63,316 nt of DNA. Origin: a virus. The position numbers and the translations under genes are program-made. This document shows positions 19,701 to 27,669 of this stretch, piece by piece. Location: IMG/VR virus record IMGVR_UViG_3300020474_000010, positions 1 to 63,316 of that record; one strand, 5' to 3'. The notes under the pieces were generated by a model. That model made no database searches. It was not told the DNA's origin and saw nothing but the letters and a program-made list of their open reading frames with translations. Positions within the stretch are counted from its first letter, which is position 1, and each line of letters begins with the position of its first letter.

Positions 19701-22700
19701 GCAGCAACAGTGTTGCTTGCTTGATAATCAGCACCACTATTTTGAATAGTAAACCTACCAATACCCTGATCATTAATTTTAGTAGTGAATGATAATGGAA
19801 TGATATCAATTTCTTGTATAGCACCTAGTTGTACATAATAATTTTTTGTAGTAAGACTATCATCTGGATCAATCTTAACAGTAACTAAATTTCCAATGGA
19901 AAGATCGTGATTAGTTGATGTTGTTACTAGAGCAACTTTAGTATCTACTTTAAAAGGAACTAGTCCTGTGCTCAAACTTTGTGTAGATAGAATCTCAGCA
20001 CCAATAGTGTTGAGTAAGTTGTTACTTCTTAAATAATAACTTGATGTGATAGTGAATGTGCCAGTTAATACTTTGACCTTTACAGAGTTTCTTCTATCAG
20101 TAGTTTCAATTACTTCTCCAGTAGCAATAACAGTAGTTCCATCAGTGTATTCTAAAATTGCACCTTTAGTAAAGGTAGCGTTTGTATTAAGAACAATATT
20201 TAATGATACTGTAGATGAATCAAATAAACCAGTAGAGTCAAATGTTCCACCGACAATATTTTTAAGTACAATAAACTTAGCATCTAATACATCACCAACA
20301 GCAGTACCAGAAACACCTGATGATGGTTGACTGATTGTATCTCCATCAAATATGTAACAATTCTCTGTGATTTGTAATGTAGCAACTTTTTGAGAAGCAA
20401 CTTCTTCGTTAGTTGCTTGTATAGTAGAAACAGTTTTTCCTTTGATCTGTGAAATAGATCCTCTAGCATCACGACCATTAGTATCAGTATTATCTAGTAC
20501 AACTGTACTACCTACTGAGAGGTTACTAGAAGACCCGTATACACTGAAAGACTCTACACTACCTGTTGATACATCTTTTGTTTTTGCTCTTGTTACAAGA
20601 CCGTTATCAGGGGTATTAGATCTTCTAATTCTAATAGATGCCTCTGGTAAATCAGCATGAGTTTGAAACTCATTATAATTTGCTGATAATGGAAGACTGT
20701 AAAAATTATCACCTAACAAATAAGGATATGCAGGATCTCCATTAACATCTTCAGTAGCAAAGTATGCATAGACACCATTAGGATATTCTGGTGTTACACA
20801 AAATCTACCATTGTTTCTATCAACATCACCAAGTCTATCTGCATAGTAGTAATCCTGAATAAAAGAACCTAAAGGATAAGTTACAACAGAAGGTCCATTG
20901 GAACGTGTAGTTCTCTTCCTGAAACCAGATTCAATCCTTTTAATTGCAGAAGTGTTATCAACTGGATCAGTGTAACCATAAGGACCGTAGATTGGATTAC
21001 CATCATAAGCAAAACCAATAATAGGAGAATGATTAGAACTAGTATCATTGAGACTAGTCTTTAAAGAAGGTGGATATGCAACTACACCATAATTTCTAAA
21101 CCCTCTAGAATTTAAGAATGAAAATCCATACTCTGTATCTTTATCATTACCTACAGTTTCATATCTGTTCTTGATCCATTCAAAAATAGATGCTGTTGCT
21201 GTTGCAGCAGATCCAGATGGAATTATTTCAATTAGAACTTCACCAGCAGTATAAAAAGAACCACCATTAGTTTTAACTAACTCTGTAATCTGTCCAGTAG
21301 CAGACACTGTTGCATGATAGTCTGCAAATCTACCTCTACCCTTTCTATCAGTAATTCTAATTGTAGGAGGAGCAGAATAATATTCACCAGGATCTGTAAT
21401 TGTAATGCTTGTAATTTCACCCGCAGTTACAACAGCATTCAATACAGCATTTCTACCAGATACAATATCTACAGTAGGTGCTGTTGTGTAACTACCAGGT
21501 GTATCAATTGTTACAGACTCTACAACTAAACCAGACATATTAGCTGTTGCTAAGTATGGTGTATTATTAACTAGAACAAATGGAGGTCTAGTATATCCAG
21601 TTCCTTGATTGTCTACCTTAATAGAAGTAATAGGTCCTGTGAGTACACTGTCCTCATGTTTATGGCTATATGCTAGTACACCATCAATAAAAATACCAAC
21701 ATCTTTTCTACTTGTCTCATAAGTCTCAGTTGTAGTCTCAGGAGACTTGCGAATGGTTCTCAATAAGGGTTGGTCTACTGGAGTATCACTAGCAGGAATA
21801 GTTTGATTGAAGAATACAGTTCTTCCTACAGGGAATCCGCTAGAGCAGATATAGTAATTATTATCATCCTCAAAAATCTCAGTGATACCAGGGATTGTCT
21901 TAGTATTAGCATTAGTAGTTCTAGTATCTCCACTTTGTACAACATCAGTTGAAATAGGAAACTTCCATCTAATAGTATTACTAGATGTCTTAATGATAGG
22001 ATCTACAGTATCAAAACCAGATTTCTCTACATTGATTACTTCATTCTCAATACCATATGGTGTAGATGTTTTAGGAATTAAGTTGTATACAACACCTAAA
22101 GGTATTAAAGATACATCACCAGATTTAATTACTGTATTACTATAAATTCTTGAACTAACAGCATGTGCAGTAGAAAGAGATCTATTCTTAATAACAAACT
22201 TTCTAGCAGTTTTTGATGCATAATTAATAAGTTCGTTATTAATATAAAAAGATCCTTCTTTATCCCAATCAAATGTTGAATCTACTTCAATAGTATCACC
22301 AACAGTATCTGAAGTAGAAATAATTTTTGTTAGAGTAGTTTTATTAGCAAGAGAGAATGTATTATTGATTGTTTCTCTATTGAGAATCACATCCCACATC
22401 TGTACACCATCTACAACCTGCTCTTTGATAACATTCTCAACAACAGCAGATGCATTACCTTCTGTAATAGTTTGACCAATCACATCTTCTGGGTTTCCAC
22501 TTAGAGCAGCAACTCTAAGAGAATAAACGTTAGTCCAATCAGATTCAGATGCTTTTAGTGTAGTTTCTTTTGGATAGTAAACATCTGTATCACCACTATT
22601 GATTAGAGCGTTGAATAGGAACTGTATAGAACGCTTTGTACCTTTTGCTTTATAGAAAGATCCAATGTTCTTGATAAGAGTTCTTTTATCAATCTCACCT

Positions 22701-23230
22701 CTTAGATACTTTTCTGGAATCCCTGCAAGATATTCTGACTCAAATCCTTGAATCAGACTATATAAGAACAAATTGCTTAAATTTTGTACTGGTGAATCTA
22801 CAGCATGATTGTCCGCTACCGTAGAAACAAAATTAGATGTATTGTATAGGTCTCCAAGTTTTATATTGCCATGTACACCTCGTCTTAGACCATCTAGAGA
22901 TGTCTCAGTCTTCGACGTATAAAAAATAATCTCATCATCAATTTTTACTAGTCCTTGATCAGGATACCCTTCTGTGGATAGTACATTTATACTAGTCTGT
23001 GAATTGCTAATAGCAGATGATAGAGTTGTTGTAGCAAATACTGACTTATCATAAAAGTTAATATCACGATAAGTAGACAGATTATTAATAATGTCTAGAA
23101 TACCACCTCTTACTTCCTGTTGCCCATAGTAAGACTTAAGAAAACTACCAAATAACTGATAATCCTCTACAATGAAATTAGGTAACTGACTTTCAATCAG
23201 ATATGATATATTTCTAGACTTTAAGTTCAT
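13748..23230 (-). CDS. giant baseplate/virion protein in gp7 position, 3160 aa
   Basis: Encoded exactly between gp6 and gp8, where T4 has wedge initiator gp7 (1,032 aa), so it is the positional gp7 equivalent; I cannot show homology. The N-terminus (YLIESQLPNFIVEDYQLFGS) is followed by a YHYH-type domain at about residues 730-845 (IGFAYDGNPIYGPYGY, then NGRFCVTPEYPNGVYAYF). There are many GxGYxxxP beta repeats and two copies of a helical domain (about 2045-2145 and 2265-2365) also found in the 3,473-residue protein. Its ATG overlaps the gp6 stop by four bases. Confidence 0.85.
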   Translation of the reverse strand: MNLKSRNISYLIESQLPNFIVEDYQLFGSFLKSYYGQQEVRGGILDIINNLSTYRDINFYDKSVFATTTLSSAISNSQTSINVLSTEGYPDQGLVKIDDEIIFYTSKTETSLDGLRRGVHGNIKLGDLYNTSNFVSTVADNHAVDSPVQNLSNLFLYSLIQGFESEYLAGIPEKYLRGEIDKRTLIKNIGSFYKAKGTKRSIQFLFNALINSGDTDVYYPKETTLKASESDWTNVYSLRVAALSGNPEDVIGQTITEGNASAVVENVIKEQVVDGVQMWDVILNRETINNTFSLANKTTLTKIISTSDTVGDTIEVDSTFDWDKEGSFYINNELINYASKTARKFVIKNRSLSTAHAVSSRIYSNTVIKSGDVSLIPLGVVYNLIPKTSTPYGIENEVINVEKSGFDTVDPIIKTSSNTIRWKFPISTDVVQSGDTRTTNANTKTIPGITEIFEDDNNYYICSSGFPVGRTVFFNQTIPASDTPVDQPLLRTIRKSPETTTETYETSRKDVGIFIDGVLAYSHKHEDSVLTGPITSIKVDNQGTGYTRPPFVLVNNTPYLATANMSGLVVESVTIDTPGSYTTAPTVDIVSGRNAVLNAVVTAGEITSITITDPGEYYSAPPTIRITDRKGRGRFADYHATVSATGQITELVKTNGGSFYTAGEVLIEIIPSGSAATATASIFEWIKNRYETVGNDKDTEYGFSFLNSRGFRNYGVVAYPPSLKTSLNDTSSNHSPIIGFAYDGNPIYGPYGYTDPVDNTSAIKRIESGFRKRTTRSNGPSVVTYPLGSFIQDYYYADRLGDVDRNNGRFCVTPEYPNGVYAYFATEDVNGDPAYPYLLGDNFYSLPLSANYNEFQTHADLPEASIRIRRSNTPDNGLVTRAKTKDVSTGSVESFSVYGSSSNLSVGSTVVLDNTDTNGRDARGSISQIKGKTVSTIQATNEEVASQKVATLQITENCYIFDGDTISQPSSGVSGTAVGDVLDAKFIVLKNIVGGTFDSTGLFDSSTVSLNIVLNTNATFTKGAILEYTDGTTVIATGEVIETTDRRNSVKVKVLTGTFTITSSYYLRSNNLLNTIGAEILSTQSLSTGLVPFKVDTKVALVTTSTNHDLSIGNLVTVKIDPDDSLTTKNYYVQLGAIQEIDIIPLSFTTKINDQGIGRFTIQNSGADYQASNTVAAVALSGGSGTGATANITTNSDGKVSTIVLVDKGTGYKLGDILSVPDVALSKSGSAPADSQDVQIRIEHIGFGAGENLLTVLDVSNIADNDYLSIGDEILQVTDVRETTKQLVVTRGQKGTTAQDHYHNVDVSLNVPDYRFTVGDSIPITGNSTLDPVVVSYSNGKLVVEHNQNFFTTGTYDDYKVGLGASFFDTSVPKKLVKLEQVSDYIIVTKISENANGPYQISPNIQFQDHYQYKFDLSHFTNVHSEFLISPSKSDNIIAPELVRQGTPGTANACLYAKFGYGPRLGTVNLAGTLTDRKEQLYQRYYYKSIVTTTSAGVQSIRIGPTSVIRDEDNYVEIVQDPLQGQHEVVFVTPTQFVYSMDTLPRWYGTGSISYTTSGVNAVGEVAEVSVANLGTGYKKVPAVLGAAMRALDEAHVTAQWDSVNKNIAGVTINTIGRNYSIPKVIVTDGDGAEVVFDILKTSANGLANVVVTNKGKNYTYKPTLKVIESDLRVYAKSNSIGVTKNVEIEFSGSGLWNDSSLQRRHSSSIALILNTTDDFLSGEQITQGSTTGIVSNKGWRKGSNVLKVKILTGEFVKGAAITGVSSGSIGAIDDILETEFTVDTRSYFDNLGKFGSDKGKVGVKTHKVADNNFYQDYSYVIESTTGINNWRDLIKDSVHPAGFKMFGELNLDISASVRINDNTNTGQVSQLNLWNENENNTSVTNTTRQIVNTINLNKDINILRGAGSVVEQAFDARGLTAKEIILEPAFDGIFDFMGLQRGTRDFVIKDKKTGQSVSPYNAMALTITLDGVLQEPEVAYTISGDTLRFAKAPLGPRTENNATIPAQKFIGRQFEYKDAAKNGQYLKKVRQIFQKEGTWIDAANQLRFNRAFIQEEAIGYAKATYPSVSWNTLETKCVRDIGLIVDSFEHDLRYGGNQKTVEAAESYYNNGALAYINAQLTESLATYKYTMNLCVAAMRNWDISLQNCTVTPGSDVITLPSMLGICIGMNVSSGGQFDQPTIITEILSGNQVRVSRSANSNYSGQTISTVVTTTGQTNYGPTQVTNTGTLNVGVGSTVTIYNTVNNINQVTFSFSRINNGTYMDAARLIEKNRSYITEETIGWTKQTYPNLSIPDEDKCVRDTGILVDAFVYHLRYGGNFKVVDFAEFYFKKSQLAYISSEKAESIAAYKYATDLMVLAMRQNLPTGQHTIFVPFTDTTVLPDPNGSFAAQCADVEQSLKSYIDIVEEILLKGPYIIEKTPDNNQRTGNWATSRTFSNLNILPGNYDGGPGLFAECSDVQSALDSLYSNIETVLNGGTATKSLPDYFNGENVEFELYYNDNTIVNTSAKEDLFVVINGVFQNAKYDDTFPRVNAYSIKRVDGSDPDRIVFAEAPKWEQELNTLTVQEPLAVEKFYAHNVGRYLRLQIDENNLNGKARGPFIMKDEETKDAVVVDDDRFLLVFVDGVLQEREKAYSINESSITFSKGPRAGQSVDMMLLVGDNQDQLLDAFNVDTDSFYNEVTVSITGTDQYSTFVSLINGRDNAPVYQKFNIGQPNVITKTIGEVKYWETTSTGWKFVMLTSMNPEIDLTEPLRISKGLDFGGAFDLLDLSSATATITYNDRDDRRYLRKNTASWLYHHDKPTIQDLEPGDRIQIDGEEEYRIVKNVPNELASLAYNPNTQLSDVVGIVSVSNYNGVTSGEGLDVVANIVGGVVTSLTWNQRDITKNPTASGYSIAPQLVFESVDQAGGGAKAEVICEGGDVIDVILTQGGSGYTTAPKVNITRGYNIIKKHRQFDTKYQKTINRLAPAALATFASSAVVVDELKHERIEQTEVLSSPYNSLREVLLTKSLHRDASAITTTHAVTLTTQRPPQTSTLATGSVTLLNNIKQITLTQGISTSSATTVHLPTFTPPAISMGSVAAANVYNASVLDVDYTAADPNVFATTSGFPASGIIQVGLYQLEYSSKLSDRFVIDYTSSSTTQPTTGGTVTASSVIRLV
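16140..16435 (-). repeat. helical domain copy 2 in the gp7-position protein
   Basis: Encodes about residues 2265-2363: EETIGWTKQTYP, then CVRDTGILVDAFVYHLRYGG, then YISSEKAESIAAYKYA and LAMRQN. It is clearly related to copy 1, about 650 bases away. Confidence 0.7.
16801..17095 (-). repeat. helical domain copy 1 in the gp7-position protein
   Basis: Encodes about residues 2045-2143: an EEAIGYAKATYP start, then CVRDIGLIVDSFEHDLRYGG, AAESYYNNGALAYI and a final AAMRNWD. The same order of motifs recurs at 16140-16435, 59311-59615 and, diverged, 58545-58815. Confidence 0.7.
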
Positions 23231-25029
23231 TCTGCAACAGCATTAAAGTTGGACTTTGAGATATCAACATCAAGATAAACTTCACGCATAGCATTTACAT
23301 CCTTAGATGCAGGTTCTACACGAATTTCAATTTTGTTATCAGAATAACTACCTGAGATAATGGTTAAGTTGTACAGTTGAATTTCACCTTTAGCATAATT
23401 AATTTCACCGACTTCTTTCTGTACGTATACCTTTTCACCAGTTAGAGAATTCAGTCTATATAGGTCAATTTTACCAAATGTATCGTCTTCCAAATACACG
23501 GTAAATGTTGGGTATTCAGAAACAACAAATCCAGTAGACTTCATGACTGAATTATCACAAGAAGTTTTAAACTCATTTAAAAAACACAACTCATAGTAGA
23601 ACGTAGAGTTGAGTGTTGGATAGAAGTCTTTTCTTAATGTAACATTTGTTACATTTGATGTAATTGAAGAATCTGCACCATCAATCACTGCAGCATATCT
23701 AGAATGACGGAATCTACCGTTAAACTTCTCAGTTTGACTAGATGCAGTATATTCATCGACTGCTGTTGTAACTTTTTTACTAATCTCAGATTTAGTCTCA
23801 GTAGTCTTAGAAGAATTGTAACTTACAGTAGAGTTTAGTTCAATGTATAGAATAGAAGGGTCAATTATCTCAGGTGTAACTGATGCAATCACATAATCCT
23901 TCAATTTATTTTTAATGCTTTGTTTTGTATATGAAGATAGAAAACTTCCTACCTTTGGTTTGATAGCAATCTTAACTTTACCAAACTCAGGAGGATCATC
24001 TTGCTCTCCACCAAATGTAATAATGTCTGAGGTTGCTGGATATACCTTTCTAATTACAGATGCGTAATCATCGCTTGTAACTGCCCTGTCTTGAGCAGCA
24101 AATGTTTTAGGAGCAGAATACTTAATAGAAGACACAGACTCAATTGCAGCACCTCCTTGTGCCTCTGCAGAGGTTGTTACGGTTGGAGTAAACTGAAACT
24201 GTGATCCTGACTTATTTGTTACTATACCAGAAAATGTAAATGTCTTAGCACCGTTTGCATCTTCACCATCAGTCACAACATAAGTAACTTCTACAAAATT
24301 ATTGTGTAATAATTTCTTACCATATACTCCATCACCAAAGAATACCTCATATTGTTCATCAAGACCTTCTTCAACAAAGAAAACCTTAGAAGTTCCGTCC
24401 AAGTCTAAAATATTCTCTGCAACGTCATATGTCTCATAAGATGTGCTACTCTCAGTTTCATATACTCTAATTCTGATTGTAGATGTATCAAGACCAGGAT
24501 TATTAAGAATAAACTTCTGTTTTTTAAGTCCAGTATTAATTGTAAACGATTGCTTAATTAAATTTCCTTCATAAGCATCAACTACACCAAAATTAGCAAC
24601 GTTACCACTAAGAGGTGCTTCGTGATCATCAATTACTACAAACTGATAGATAGCATCATCAAATGCTGTACTAAAACCAGTTCCTCTTTGTAGTAAAACT
24701 GTACTAGGTGCTGTTCCTCCTCCTTGATACGTTAAAGAGAAATCTAACTTAGCAATAGGTGCAGTAGTAGACCTAGGTCGATATCCAATCTGTTTCGCTA
24801 ATGATATTACGTTGTCCCTGAGAGATGCAGAGTCCAAGAACATCTCATTGATCACCATGTTCGTATTGAACGCAGTGTAATAGGTATTGTATGCTAGTAC
24901 ATCTAGCATTGTGCTCATAGTTGATCCTTCAAAGTCGTAATCAGTGAAATCACTGTTCGCTCTAAGATAGTCAACTAGAGATGATTTGATGTCTGCGAAG
25001 TCTAGATTCGCAAGTTGAGTATAAGGCAT
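23227..25029 (-). CDS. 6: baseplate wedge protein gp6-like, 600 aa
   Basis: It has the typical cyanophage gp6 start (DFADIKSSLVDYLRANSDFT, then STMLDVLAYNTYYTAFNTNM, then ISLAKQIGYRPRSTTAPIAK) and a baseplate_J-like body with VTSDDYASVIRKVYPA at about residue 330. T4 gp6 is 660 residues, so it is close to full length. gp6 dimers form the ring that joins the wedges. The ATG overlaps the gp25 stop by one base and the 3' end overlaps the next ATG by four. Confidence 0.92.
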   Translation of the reverse strand: MPYTQLANLDFADIKSSLVDYLRANSDFTDYDFEGSTMSTMLDVLAYNTYYTAFNTNMVINEMFLDSASLRDNVISLAKQIGYRPRSTTAPIAKLDFSLTYQGGGTAPSTVLLQRGTGFSTAFDDAIYQFVVIDDHEAPLSGNVANFGVVDAYEGNLIKQSFTINTGLKKQKFILNNPGLDTSTIRIRVYETESSTSYETYDVAENILDLDGTSKVFFVEEGLDEQYEVFFGDGVYGKKLLHNNFVEVTYVVTDGEDANGAKTFTFSGIVTNKSGSQFQFTPTVTTSAEAQGGAAIESVSSIKYSAPKTFAAQDRAVTSDDYASVIRKVYPATSDIITFGGEQDDPPEFGKVKIAIKPKVGSFLSSYTKQSIKNKLKDYVIASVTPEIIDPSILYIELNSTVSYNSSKTTETKSEISKKVTTAVDEYTASSQTEKFNGRFRHSRYAAVIDGADSSITSNVTNVTLRKDFYPTLNSTFYYELCFLNEFKTSCDNSVMKSTGFVVSEYPTFTVYLEDDTFGKIDLYRLNSLTGEKVYVQKEVGEINYAKGEIQLYNLTIISGSYSDNKIEIRVEPASKDVNAMREVYLDVDISKSNFNAVAE

Positions 25030-25424
25030 TACTGACTACGATTTAAAAAGAATTCTATGGATATTGCTGGTATATCAGCACGACTTAAAACTAGAAAGTC
25101 AAGTCGCACGTCAAAACCATTAGCATCAAAATTAGGTTCGACTAAGCATCTCTCTACAGAGACTCTTGGTTCGTAAGTATCTATTGTCCTAATAATATTA
25201 TCTTTAATACTACCAGCAGTACCAAAATCTAGAGGTTCAAATAAATGACTCTTAAGATCAGATCCATATTGAGCATCGTATAATCTTTCGCCTTTTTCAG
25301 TTAGTAATAAATTTAAAATTGCCTGTTTTACTGCAGCATCTTCCTTCTTTACCAAAAGGTCATCAGTGACCTTATTTTTGGCGAAAGAAAGAGAAAGATC
25401 TTTAAACGGTACAGTCGAAGGCAT
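25029..25424 (-). CDS. 25: baseplate wedge protein gp25-like, 131 aa
   Basis: A GPW/gp25 family protein: KQAILNLLLTEKGERLY, then YGSDLKSHLFEPLD, then IRTIDTYEPRVSVERC. T4 gp25 is 132 residues. It is the central wedge component that begins sheath assembly. It is coupled to gp6 (one-base overlap) and preceded by a CTAAATA late-type element at 25447-25453. Confidence 0.93.
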   Translation of the reverse strand: MPSTVPFKDLSLSFAKNKVTDDLLVKKEDAAVKQAILNLLLTEKGERLYDAQYGSDLKSHLFEPLDFGTAGSIKDNIIRTIDTYEPRVSVERCLVEPNFDANGFDVRLDFLVLSRADIPAISIEFFLNRSQ

Positions 25425-25446
25425 TAAGTGATTGCTAGTATCACTT

Positions 25447-25453
25447 TATTTAG
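25447..25453 (-). promoter_or_regulatory. late-type promoter CTAAATA before gp25
   Basis: GCTAAATAAAG lies about 23 bases before the gp25 ATG. The same GCTAAATA variant occurs at 3241-3248. Confidence 0.5.
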
Positions 25454-25455
25454 CG

Positions 25456-25587
25456 TTATTCCGCCAAGTGTTGCGGAACCTCTTTTTCCTTCTTAAGTTC
25501 TTCTAACCATTTCTCACCTTCGTATTCTGAGATGAGTTTCTTCCCACTCTTTTTAAACTCTTCACTTTTGTCCACTTTAATTACCAT
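25456..25587 (-). CDS. small charged protein, 43 aa
   Basis: ATG at 25587 gives a Lys/Glu-rich helical protein (MVIKVDKSEEFKKSGKKLIS, then WLEELKKEKEVPQHLAE). This start is preferred over one further upstream because it follows the stop of the 243-residue oxygenase gene and a late promoter GATAAATA at 25598-25605. It sits directly before gp25. No family recognised. Confidence 0.6.
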   Translation of the reverse strand: MVIKVDKSEEFKKSGKKLISEYEGEKWLEELKKEKEVPQHLAE

Positions 25588-25597
25588 TGCTTTTCTA

Positions 25598-25605
25598 CTA
25601 TTTAT
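25598..25605 (-). promoter_or_regulatory. late promoter GATAAATA
   Basis: GGATAAATAG on the minus strand overlaps the stop codon of the upstream gene and lies about 11-18 bases before the ATG at 25587. It probably also serves gp25 and gp6. Confidence 0.6.
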
Positions 25606-26329
25606 CCCTCTTAGGAGCATCATGGAAAAAGAACCCGACATTCATTCGAGTATCATTATCATTGGTATCTTCAAACCTCCAATCCTCAACATGCATACCA
25701 TGATGATACCTTTGCGCATCAAATACAATACAACGATTAAATTCTGCATCAAAGTTCATTAACTTCTCATATCTCTCTTTTGGACGCCATGGTTCCTCAT
25801 GCTCTCTTACATCATCCTCATAATCAGGTTCCAAACATTTGTAGACATTTGTGCCCGTATTATCATTATGATTCAAATATACTAACGCGGAATACCCGTG
25901 ATCACGATGTGGCCACCAATAGTTATTCTCAAAGTCATTAAAAGGATTTCGACTCATTGTAAAACAATTTGAAAGAACTGCTCTACGATCCATGGGAATT
26001 TGATGTACACCCATATACTTTAATACATGAAACAGATGTTCATAAGTAGGGAGAATCATATCACTGTAGAACTCGTGACGCATGTCTTTAAAGTGCTCAC
26101 CGTTATAGTTCTTGATATGACTACGATCTTCCTCCTTTGGTCCTTCGTATTGATTCAATGATGTATTACTGTTACCACTCTCTTTATGAAAGTTTGGTGC
26201 AACGTGATGTAAAAGCGTAATCACATCATCAGGATTCTGAAAGAAGTTATCTATTACACAATATGGAGAATCCTCTAACATTCCATACTGAATGAGTTGA
26301 TTTGGATTGACCTCAAAGAAATTACGCAT
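25598..26329 (-). CDS. 2OG-Fe(II) oxygenase-type protein, 243 aa
   Basis: Core metal-binding pattern: H141-R-D143 in PHRDHGYSALVYLN, a distal His at 209-213 in YHHGMH and a 2OG-binding Arg near 228 in TRMNVGFFF. This is the double-stranded beta-helix iron/2-oxoglutarate oxygenase layout. Substrate unknown. It is the last of three adjacent genes of this type (27455-25598) just before gp25; its ATG overlaps the preceding stop (TAATG). Confidence 0.75.
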   Translation of the reverse strand: MRNFFEVNPNQLIQYGMLEDSPYCVIDNFFQNPDDVITLLHHVAPNFHKESGNSNTSLNQYEGPKEEDRSHIKNYNGEHFKDMRHEFYSDMILPTYEHLFHVLKYMGVHQIPMDRRAVLSNCFTMSRNPFNDFENNYWWPHRDHGYSALVYLNHNDNTGTNVYKCLEPDYEDDVREHEEPWRPKERYEKLMNFDAEFNRCIVFDAQRYHHGMHVEDWRFEDTNDNDTRMNVGFFFHDAPKRDK

Positions 26330-26919
26330 TATGCTAATACTAAATTAAATGAAAATGTTAATCGACCCTTTGGTTTCTGATGTTCCTGTCGATTGAGGAC
26401 TTCATGCTCCAAATAAGGAGGAAACAGAATGATTTGCCCTTCAGTTGGGTGAAAATGGTATAAGTCATACATTGACTCACGAATTCCACTTCTCTCAATA
26501 CCACGATACCTGATTGAACGGAAATGTGTTGAGATTGGATAGAAAGTTGTCGGAGTCGGGTTCTTACTGTAGTAAACACCACTCAGAAACACTGGACGTC
26601 TTCCATCCATGTGATCATGCCTCTCCTGAGACTGATCGTCATGATACATGTTATACCAGAACGTACAAATGTTACAAGGAAGCAATCCTTCTCGAGCAAG
26701 TTCAGTATTACATGCATTCTCTATATCTATCTTCAAACGATCACGCACTTCTGTCGTCACAAAGGAGTCATCGTCAGGAATATGAGGAAATGTGCTATTC
26801 ACCTTACACTTCCACCCTGCAGGTGTGTTATCTACCTTTCCTGGGTCTCTAAAAAAATACTTGCTATGCTTGTTGAAGTTAAAGCATATAATTTGGGTTG
26901 GAAAGATATCAATAATCAT
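26329..26919 (-). CDS. 2OG-Fe(II) oxygenase-type protein, 196 aa
   Basis: It resembles the putative 2OG-Fe(II) oxygenase family common in marine phages: QERHDHMDG (H101, H103), then LSGVYYSKN, HPTEGQIILFPPYLEHEV (H172) and RLTFSFN (R186). The second metal ligand is probably His rather than Asp. The start overlaps the upstream stop as ATGA. Substrate unknown. Confidence 0.75.
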   Translation of the reverse strand: MIIDIFPTQIICFNFNKHSKYFFRDPGKVDNTPAGWKCKVNSTFPHIPDDDSFVTTEVRDRLKIDIENACNTELAREGLLPCNICTFWYNMYHDDQSQERHDHMDGRRPVFLSGVYYSKNPTPTTFYPISTHFRSIRYRGIERSGIRESMYDLYHFHPTEGQIILFPPYLEHEVLNRQEHQKPKGRLTFSFNLVLA

Positions 26920-27455
26920 TTCAATTTAAACATCACGGGGTTATTCTTGCGAACATGTATATCAGTCGCCATCGTCACTCTTACATCGTCTCCTTCATAT
27001 GATTCAGTCCAGTGAGAGATACCTGCATGAAAGATCAACAACTCACCAACGTGATTCTCATAAGTCTTACCTTCATATATGGTACCACTGCTGGTATCGC
27101 CACCTAGGTATAAATTACATGACGTAAAGGGATGCATATTCACTTGTAATGGATCTCTTCGATCAAAATGCTTATGTGGTTCAATTCGATCTCCTTTTCG
27201 GAAAGCATTGAACCATGCTTGTAACCATTTCCCTCTACCAAACAGAACAAGATACTTCGGAAGTATAATCGGTCCGACGACCTCATCCTGCAACGCATTA
27301 TAATACTGGTAACGTCCAGTTAACTTATCTCCCTTGACGCTAGGGTAATTATGTTCCCCTAACGCCATCAGTTCATCTTCTCTTTCTAATACCCTCTCAT
27401 AACATATAGATGCTTCCCCTTCGGAGAGAAACTCAGGTATTCTAAATACATCCAT
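26916..27455 (-). CDS. 2OG-Fe(II) oxygenase/cupin-type protein, 179 aa
   Basis: EPHKHFDRRD gives H94-x-H96, GELLIFHAGISHWTES gives H148, and VRVTMATDIHV gives R159, matching the beta-helix oxygenase order. It heads the three-gene oxygenase run and lies three bases after the 24-residue membrane peptide gene. Substrate unknown; a plain cupin is an alternative. Confidence 0.7.
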   Translation of the reverse strand: MDVFRIPEFLSEGEASICYERVLEREDELMALGEHNYPSVKGDKLTGRYQYYNALQDEVVGPIILPKYLVLFGRGKWLQAWFNAFRKGDRIEPHKHFDRRDPLQVNMHPFTSCNLYLGGDTSSGTIYEGKTYENHVGELLIFHAGISHWTESYEGDDVRVTMATDIHVRKNNPVMFKLK

Positions 27456-27457
27456 TT

Positions 27458-27532
27458 CTAATGCGGATCAAAGTATCTTATAAGTGCTCCAGTTCCAACT
27501 ATGAGCACGACTATTATGGTAAGTGCAATCAT
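27458..27532 (-). CDS. single-span membrane peptide, 24 aa
   Basis: ATG at 27532 gives MIALTIIVVLIVGTGALIRY then FDPH: one hydrophobic span with a short polar tail. It sits five bases after the EF-hand gene and ends two bases before the next ATG, so the packing leaves room for exactly this reading frame. Very short, so tentative. Confidence 0.4.
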   Translation of the reverse strand: MIALTIIVVLIVGTGALIRYFDPH

Positions 27533-27537
27533 ACAGA

Positions 27538-27669
27538 CTATTCAGAGCTTTCGGCGCTAGCTGCTGCCTCTCTTTCTTCCTTATCAATGTTTCCATCATT
27601 ATCTGTGTCCCAGTCACTACGATACTGTAAGTTCTTTGGTTTCCCAACAGTATAATTAAACTCGGTCAT
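27538..27669 (-). CDS. EF-hand microprotein, 43 aa
   Basis: ATG at 27669 overlaps the stop of the preceding basic protein as ATGA. The 43-residue product contains DTDNDGNIDKEE (residues 21-32), a complete 12-residue EF-hand loop: Asp at 1, 3, 5 and 9, Gly at 6, Ile at 8, Glu at 12. It is followed by an Ala/Glu/Ser tail. Calcium binding is a strong prediction from the motif; the role in the phage is unknown. Confidence 0.7.
   Translation of the reverse strand: MTEFNYTVGKPKNLQYRSDWDTDNDGNIDKEEREAAASAESSE

Noticed and set aside
14270-22145. Many plus-strand open frames up to 124 aa across the gp7-position giant
   Set aside because: All are antisense to a continuous coding frame; compositions are biased (Ser/Asn/Ile rich) and show no domain.
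26514-27015. Plus-strand frames of 112 and 134 aa opposite the oxygenase genes
   Set aside because: The minus-strand frames carry complete oxygenase metal motifs and coupled starts; the plus frames have none.
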